Shown here: positions 32,371-38,924 of the stretch, in pieces
Position numbering within the stretch: position 1 is the first letter of the stretch
Layout of the letters: every line of letters starts with the position of its first letter
DNA from: Myxococcota bacterium
GTDB taxonomy: Bacteria; Myxococcota_A; Polyangia; Polyangiales; JANWZI01
Direction of reading: 5' to 3'
Length of the DNA stretch: 38,924 nucleotides
Assembly: GCA_025054695.1 (NCBI GenBank)
Contig: JANWZI010000030.1
Span: 1-38,924, forward strand
Notes under the pieces: generated by a model
What the model saw: only the letters and a program-made list of their open reading frames with translations
The model's database searches: none
What the model was told of the DNA's origin: nothing
Made by a program: the position numbers and the translations under genes

Positions 32371-34793
32371 AGTTCTCCCCGCACGCCGATCGACGGAAGG
32401 ATGGGAAGACCCGGCACGTCGTAGCGCTCCGAAAAATCGTAGTTGTAGAAGGAGCCCTCCGGATTGGTCGCGTTGTAGACGTTCTGCACGTCCAGATAGA
32501 CCGCAAGCGCGCGTGCGTCCCAGCTCCATTGCTTCTCGACGCGCACGTCGAGCCGGTGGAACGTGGCCGCGCGCGCCGAGTTGATCGCGCCATAAACGGG
32601 CACGTACACGTCCGCGTTCGCGTCGTAGACGGCGCCGGTGATGGGAGTTTGCGGGTTGCCCGACACCAGGCGGAAGGTCGCGCCGACTTCCCAGCCGTAG
32701 CCGAGGCGGTAGACGGCTGCGGCCGACAGGATGTGGGGCTGGTCGAAGTCGAACAGGCGCCAACCCTGTCCCGGCCGGTCGCGCCGTTCACTGCGCGAGA
32801 GGGTGTACGAGAACAGCCCAAACCAGCGGCGACCCGTCGGTCGGACGCGCGCGGAAAGCTCCAGCCCGGCGATGCGGCCGACCCCCGCATTGTCGAGCCG
32901 GGGCCAGGAACCCGGAGGCGTGTCCACGACGCGACGGGACAAGCTCTTGAAGAAGAGCTCCGCGCCGACGTCGATGCCCTCGGCGACGTCGCGCTCGACG
33001 CCGAGGCCCACGTGCAGCGCCCGCAACGGAAGCAGCGCCGGGTTGCCCAGTTGCGGCGCCGACTCCTGGAACTCGGGCGGCTGGGAAAACACCCCCAGTG
33101 CGGCCTTGATCCGCGTCGCCTCGAGTCCCGACCAGATCGCGACCAGGCGCGGGTCGTACGCCCAGCTTCGAATCTCGTCGAACCAGTCCAGCCGCAGCCC
33201 GAGCACGAGCTGCAGCGACCGCGTCGGACGCAGGTCGGACTCGAGATAGCAGGCGGGGCGGTAGACCGAGCCTTCACCGAGGCTCTGCACGCGCTCCATC
33301 GTGGCGAGCGGATCTTGCGCGCGTCCGCTGCCCTCGCCCTGCATCACAGGCGGCCCGACGTAACGCACGGTGAAGGGCAGCCACTGCATGTCGAGGCCGG
33401 CGAGCAGACGCACCGTGGGCGAGAGGCGCACGCGCCACTCGGAGCGCGCCTGCAGCAGCCACGTGCGCAGGCGGAACGCGATCGCCTCGCCGAGCCCGAA
33501 GTCCAGTCGCGTCGGCCCGGCCGTCAAGGTGAGCTCCTGATCGACGGTCGGCAGCAAGCGCCGCGACCACTCGAGCTGGACGCGATGGAAAGCCGTGACG
33601 AGATCGAGATTGCCGCTCGCCGCCGGATCGTCGAACGCGGGCTCGTCGAAGACGACGCGGAAGGCGTCGCTCGAGCCGTACGCGAGCAGCCGCAGCCGCT
33701 GGCCGGCCGCCGGACGCCATGCGCCGACGAGCTGGTAGTCCCAGTAGACCGGCGCGGCCACCACGTCGAACAGCTCCCCGGGAACGACGTTCTCGAAGAA
33801 GAAGTCGACGTAGCTGCGGCGCGCGGCCACCGCGAGTCCGGCCTGCGCGCCGATCGGTGTCTGCACGAGCGCGGAGGCATCGATGAGGTTGACGTCGAGC
33901 ACCGCCGATGCCCCGTCCGTCGCCGGGTCGCGCGCCGAAACCTCGAGCACCCCGCCGAGCTTGCGGCCGTAACGCACCGAGAAGTTGCCCGGGAAAAAGT
34001 CGATGCGGTCGAGCAGACGCGACGGAACGAAGCTCGTCAGACCGCCGAAGTGATACAGAAGGGGGACCGGCGCGCCCTCGAAGTAGACCTGGCTGTCGGA
34101 CGGAGCCGCCCCGCGCACCAGGAGCACGCCGGCGCCGAACGGTGGGCGCGCGACGCCCGGAAGCAGCTCGACGACGCGCAACGCGTCGCCGCGTGTGCCG
34201 GGCACCCGCACGATCTCCTCTGCGCCGAGCGTGCGTCGCACCGCTTCGCGGGGCGGAGCACGGACGCGCGCGCGTGCTCCGAAGGCTTCGGCGTCTTCTT
34301 CTTCGAGTCGCGTCTCGGGCGGAGGCGGTTCTGGAACGGCCGCCGCGTCCGGCTCGGGCGGAGCCGCGGAGACCGAACTGGATTCGGTCTGCGCCCCGGA
34401 CGAACCGTCTGCGGCAGCCGCTGGAACCTGGTTCGGCGGGGGTGCCTGGCGCAGCTCGAACACGTATCGGAAGCGGATTCGCGCGGCGATGGGGCGGCCG
34501 TCCCGCGTCGCGGGCTCGAAGCGAAGCTCCTGGGCGGCGGTCAGCGCCGCGGCGTCGAACGCCTCGCCGCCCGACTGGACGACGCGCGCCTCGCGAACGC
34601 TGCCGTCCGGAGCGACCACGAGCTCGAGTTCGACGGAACGAGGCAAGTCCTGGGGATTCACCCCTGGAGGCATCTCCGCCTCGGCGAATCGCGCGAGGCG
34701 CGGTGGCACCAGCTCCGGAGCGGCCGCTTGCTGGGAACGCGCAGCGTGAGGACCCGCGGCGCCCGAAACGAGCACCAGGGCAAGGCCAAGCAT
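32367..34793 (-). CDS. TonB C-terminal domain fused to a TonB-dependent outer-membrane receptor
   Basis: The 808 residues start with a signal peptide (MLGLALVLVSGAAGPHAARS). Residues about 35-115 are a TonB_C-type domain: MPPGVNPQDLPRSVELELVV, APDGSVREARVVQSGGEAFD, AALTAAQELRFEPATRDGRP. A Pro/Glu-rich linker follows, then a plug domain (LGAEEIVRVPGTRGDALRVV, ELLPGVARPPFGAGVLLVRG, NFSVRYGRKLGGVLEV) and a 22-strand-type beta-barrel ending at a short VPGLPILPSIGVRGEL tail. TonB_C normally belongs to the inner-membrane energiser, not the receptor. The start is the ATG at 34793, where the signal peptide begins. It is co-transcribed with the lipoprotein gene. Substrate unknown. Confidence 0.88.
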   Translation of the reverse strand: MLGLALVLVSGAAGPHAARSQQAAAPELVPPRLARFAEAEMPPGVNPQDLPRSVELELVVAPDGSVREARVVQSGGEAFDAAALTAAQELRFEPATRDGRPIAARIRFRYVFELRQAPPPNQVPAAAADGSSGAQTESSSVSAAPPEPDAAAVPEPPPPETRLEEEDAEAFGARARVRAPPREAVRRTLGAEEIVRVPGTRGDALRVVELLPGVARPPFGAGVLLVRGAAPSDSQVYFEGAPVPLLYHFGGLTSFVPSRLLDRIDFFPGNFSVRYGRKLGGVLEVSARDPATDGASAVLDVNLIDASALVQTPIGAQAGLAVAARRSYVDFFFENVVPGELFDVVAAPVYWDYQLVGAWRPAAGQRLRLLAYGSSDAFRVVFDEPAFDDPAASGNLDLVTAFHRVQLEWSRRLLPTVDQELTLTAGPTRLDFGLGEAIAFRLRTWLLQARSEWRVRLSPTVRLLAGLDMQWLPFTVRYVGPPVMQGEGSGRAQDPLATMERVQSLGEGSVYRPACYLESDLRPTRSLQLVLGLRLDWFDEIRSWAYDPRLVAIWSGLEATRIKAALGVFSQPPEFQESAPQLGNPALLPLRALHVGLGVERDVAEGIDVGAELFFKSLSRRVVDTPPGSWPRLDNAGVGRIAGLELSARVRPTGRRWFGLFSYTLSRSERRDRPGQGWRLFDFDQPHILSAAAVYRLGYGWEVGATFRLVSGNPQTPITGAVYDANADVYVPVYGAINSARAATFHRLDVRVEKQWSWDARALAVYLDVQNVYNATNPEGSFYNYDFSERYDVPGLPILPSIGVRGEL

Positions 34794-34905
34794 CGGGCTG
34801 CTCTCTAGGTACGGCGGCGCGACGGCGCAAGCAGGCCGTGCGTCACACCGTGGTTGCCGATGCGCGCTTTCGGCACGTGCGTCGTCGCAGGATCCCATCC
34901 TGATG

Positions 34906-34991
34906 CGCTCGGGCTCGGATTGGATGTCGGAGAAGGACTCGGAGTCGGAGTCGGCCTCGGCCTCGGACTCGGTCTCGGACTTGGCCTCGGA
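34906..34991. repeat. Hexamer array 8 (GGNCTC on + strand)
   Basis: Room for about 14 units in the 209-bp gap between the TonB receptor gene and the next minus-strand lipoprotein gene. The array ends about 12 bp from that gene's stop codon. It lies in the region where a receptor promoter would be expected (34794-34905 shows no clear promoter). Confidence 0.8.
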
Positions 34992-35002
34992 GGCCGTCGC
35001 CT

Positions 35003-35853
35003 TCAGAGGCGCACGAGCCAGATCGCGGTCGAGCGACGGAACGTGACCCGGACCTCGACACCGCCCGGGCGCTCGACGTGTTGCGCGAGCGAAGCGAGCT
35101 CGAGCCAGGCCGTGGCGGCGCGGTACGGCGCGATCAGCGATTCGGGAACCGTGAACGATCCCGTGTCGGGCACGAGGCAGTGGATGACGCTGCCGGCCCC
35201 GCCCACCGCGCCGAGGCTCACCTCGACGCCGTCGGAGCCCGTCGGTTCCCATCGAAGATGCACCGGCCCCGAAGGCCATATCGCCATGCCGTCGCCGCCC
35301 CACATCGGCTGCGTGATTCCGGGCAGCCGCGGCGCCACGACGGAGGCGTCGAGGCCCGCGAGCTCGTCGCCGGGCAGCTCGTCGGGACCGCTCGTCGCGT
35401 GCAGGACGCGCACGTCGCGCACGGTTGCGCAATCGAGCGAGATGGGCGCGGCGAAACGCTCCCCGCACACCGTCAGCCGCGTCGGGGTCTCGTCGAGCCG
35501 CACGTCGACGGCACCCGCGCAGGCTGGCAGCAGGCCATTTGCGCTCGGGTCGAGCTCGACGGACGGGACGCGCACGCACGGCCCGTCGCTCGCCTCGACC
35601 CGCACACCACCCGCGGAGGGCGCGCGCGCGAGCCCCACGTCGAGCGTGCAGCGCGGTGGACCGAGCATCGTCGGCTCGCGGCTGCGATGCGACAGCAGCA
35701 CCCAGCCTAGTCGTTGCTCCGCGGACCACTGGCGAGGCAGCGGAGGTTGGACATCCCCGCCGCCCGTGCCGCCTCCGTCGTCACCGCCTCCACAGCCCGC
35801 GGCCGCCAGGGCGCTCGCGAGCAGGCCGACGAAGTGCGGGTGACCGGCGCGCC

Positions 35854-35857
<4 letters not shown>
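35003..35857 (-). CDS. Lipoprotein of unknown function coupled to the NtrC-type regulator
   Basis: The 284 residues have the signal [14 protein letters not shown] (lipobox AAGC), then a Gly/Asp-rich linker and a beta-rich body. Visible features are several Cys ([41 protein letters not shown]), [20 protein letters not shown] and a C-terminal [19 protein letters not shown] recognise no family. The only start that keeps the whole signal peptide is a TTG at 35857, which overlaps the regulator stop by 4 nt with GGAGG just upstream. It probably belongs to the regulator operon. Confidence 0.72.
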
Positions 35858-37269
<1,412 letters not shown>

Positions 37270-37411
37270 GTGCCCATGCTCCCAGCCGTCTGCGCGTGCG
37301 ACAAGCGGGCCGACATCGCCCCGGTCGCTCCGCGGCCCTGTCACGGGTACGCGCCGATCCGACGCGTTCGGCGGCACGGCAAGGCCCGGGCGGTGCGTGG
37401 GCGCGCCGTGC

Positions 37412-38611
37412 CTATCCGGCGGGCCGGCGGCTCAGCTCGATGTGCCCGGGTCGTTCACGGCGGCGTCGGTATCCGAACGTCGTGAACAGCTCCTGCGGGT
37501 AGATGCGCGCGGCCCGAGGGCTGAGCGCGAGCGCGTCTCCGCGTCCGGTGCGTCGCACCCCCGGAAGCCAGGGCAGGGTGCGGTCGAGGCCCGCGCGTCG
37601 GAGCCACTTGCTTGCGCGTAGTCGCCAGCGGCCTACCTCGCGTCCGAGGAAGAATCCATCGCTCCCCTGGGCCTGGTACAGAGGCAGGAACAGCAGCCCG
37701 TCGCGCGGTGCGCGAATCTCACCGTCGCGCGTGCGCGCCAGGAGCTGTCCCGCACGCACCCGTGCGATGTTCGCGAATCCCGGCTCCATCACGAAGCCGT
37801 CGGAGGGCGAAACGGGGTGGCGATGGAGCACCTCCATGACGCGGGGCAATCCGCCGCGGCCCGCTTCGAGATGCGCGAGAGCCGCAGCATGGCCGGGAAG
37901 CCGCTCCGGCTCGACGAGACCCGCGGCCGCCAGGGCGACCGTTAGGCAGGCCACGAGGTTGTCGACCGAGACCGGGTCGTCGTGCTGGCCGGCTTCGATG
38001 CACAGCGTCGTCGCACCGAGCCGCCCCAGCCACTCGACGAGCACGCCGTCGACCTGCTCCTCGAGGCCGAGGATCGCCGGCAGGGGAAAGTGCTTGGCGA
38101 AGCTGCGCTGCCGGAGCGTGTCGCCGTACAACGCGAAGGCGAAGCCGGCCGCGCTCGTCGTGTGCAGGTCGAGCGCGTACACCGGTCCGCGGGCCTCTCG
38201 CAGCGCGTGCTCGATCGCGTCGCGCAACTCGGCCTGCTCGTGGTCCTCGGCGTCGGGATCGCCGGCCAGCCGCGCCGGGAGGGCGGCGAGCGAGGCCTCG
38301 GTCCACAGCCGGTTCAGATCGCGGTCGACGTAGCGGCGACCGAGGCGCAGCGCGCGCAGGTTTCCCGCCAGGCAGACCAGCTCGCCGCGCAGCTCGACGC
38401 CGTCCGCCTCGAGACGCTCGAGCAGCCGGATCGCGGCCAGCACGCCGGCCGGCTCGTTGCCGTGGATCGCGCCGACGACGAGCAGCGTCGGTCCGGGTCG
38501 CGTGCCGCGCCGCCGTCCGACGCAGCGCTCGATCCGCGCGGGCAGGCGATTGCGCGCGAGCCCGCCGGCCGACTGCGGCCTCGAGGGATCCAGCGCGTCC
38601 ACGGCGTTCAT
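37412..38611 (-). CDS. Succinylglutamate desuccinylase/aspartoacylase family (M14-type) protein
   Basis: The 399 residues have the zinc ligands of the family: [10 protein letters not shown] (His50, Glu53) and LDLHTTS (His150). The RDLNR motif (97-101) and the catalytic Glu in CIEAGQH (Glu206) are also present. Enzymes of this fold cut amide bonds of N-acyl amino acids. The C-terminal third (about 270-399) has the added beta domain of the family ([20 protein letters not shown]) and then a basic extension rich in Arg that is not typical. The ATG overlaps the stop of the CBS gene (ATGA), so the two are coupled. Substrate unknown. Confidence 0.88.
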   Translation of the reverse strand: MNAVDALDPSRPQSAGGLARNRLPARIERCVGRRRGTRPGPTLLVVGAIHGNEPAGVLAAIRLLERLEADGVELRGELVCLAGNLRALRLGRRYVDRDLNRLWTEASLAALPARLAGDPDAEDHEQAELRDAIEHALREARGPVYALDLHTTSAAGFAFALYGDTLRQRSFAKHFPLPAILGLEEQVDGVLVEWLGRLGATTLCIEAGQHDDPVSVDNLVACLTVALAAAGLVEPERLPGHAAALAHLEAGRGGLPRVMEVLHRHPVSPSDGFVMEPGFANIARVRAGQLLARTRDGEIRAPRDGLLFLPLYQAQGSDGFFLGREVGRWRLRASKWLRRAGLDRTLPWLPGVRRTGRGDALALSPRAARIYPQELFTTFGYRRRRERPGHIELSRRPAG

Positions 38612-38922
38612 CCGCGCAGGCGCTGCTCGAGCAGCTCGGCCGCGATGTTCATGAAGTCGTCCTCGGTGACCATCGCGACGAGCTGGCCGCCCTGGACGAC
38701 GGGCAGGCAGCCGACGCGGTAGCGGCGCATCAGCGCGATAGCCTCCAGGGTCGGGGTGTCGGGGCCGACGGTGATGACGTCGCGGCGCATCACGTCCCCG
38801 ACCGAGGTGGAGCCCGCGCGGCGCCGCCCGCGCGTGCTCGCGCGCTCCTTGGCCTCGTTCGCGAAGTGACGCAGGAGCGCGCGGTAGCTGACGATCCCGA
38901 CGAGCTTCCCTTCGGCGTCCTC
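38608..38922 (-). CDS. CBS-domain protein (5' end outside window)
   Basis: Only the C-terminal 104 residues are visible. They hold the end of one CBS motif (DAEGKLVGIVSYRALLRHFA), a basic linker (KERASTRGRRRAGS) and a complete second CBS motif: VGDVMRRDVITVGPDTPTLE, ALMRRYRVGCLPVVQGGQLV, AMVTEDDFMNIAAELL. CBS pairs bind adenosine nucleotides and often control a partner enzyme. The stop overlaps the start of the aspartoacylase-type gene by 4 nt, which makes that enzyme the likely partner. The full length and any further domains lie beyond the right edge. Confidence 0.88.
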   Translation of the reverse strand, partial: EDAEGKLVGIVSYRALLRHFANEAKERASTRGRRRAGSTSVGDVMRRDVITVGPDTPTLEAIALMRRYRVGCLPVVQGGQLVAMVTEDDFMNIAAELLEQRLRG

Positions 38923-38924
38923 GA

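Overview
The window is very GC-rich and densely coded on both strands. The gene content points to a myxobacterium, probably of the Polyangia (a Sandaracinus-like lineage; this is an inference). The signs are many lipoproteins with Asp/Ala/Gly-rich linkers, MYXO-CTERM-type tails, a Ser/Thr kinase with C-terminal TPRs, MopE-type CNGLDDNCNGQIDEGC motifs and a TonB-domain/TonB-receptor fusion. No rRNA, tRNA, IS element, prophage or CRISPR array is visible.

Layout: a truncated RCC1-type lipoprotein (left edge); a coupled comM-recA pair on the minus strand; a two-repeat secreted lipoprotein; an acyltransferase-3 membrane protein; a tryptophanase; a DUF2330-type surface protein; two small secreted/TPR genes; a membrane protein; a tandem LytM (M23) protein; upp; a GT2/polysaccharide-deacetylase pair; RNase HI; a coupled matrixin-like protease operon; a soluble transhydrogenase (sthA); a large TPR lipoprotein; a CPBP protease/patatin pair; two Cys-rich lipoproteins followed by a coupled B-box protein; a MopE/DUF2135 lipoprotein; a large membrane Ser/Thr kinase; a TonB-receptor/lipoprotein operon; and, at the right edge, CBS, M14-type aspartoacylase and NtrC-type regulator genes followed by a lipoprotein. 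Much of the content concerns the cell envelope. The housekeeping genes are recA, comM, upp, rnhA and sthA. Translational coupling by 4-10 nt stop/start overlap is frequent.

The most unusual feature is a dispersed DNA repeat family. Eight intergenic gaps hold 60-330 bp arrays of a degenerate hexamer, GGNCTC on one strand and GAGNCC on the other, with the third base of GGNCTC free. The arrays occur in convergent, divergent and co-directional gaps and lie outside all confident coding sequences. Two gaps also carry a second element, TCGCRACACCC followed by an inverted repeat CACGT-N6-ACGTG and GACC: three good copies, plus a fragment beside a third array. I know of no described family matching this hexamer/palindrome pair, and it is the best candidate here for something new. 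Its function is unknown.
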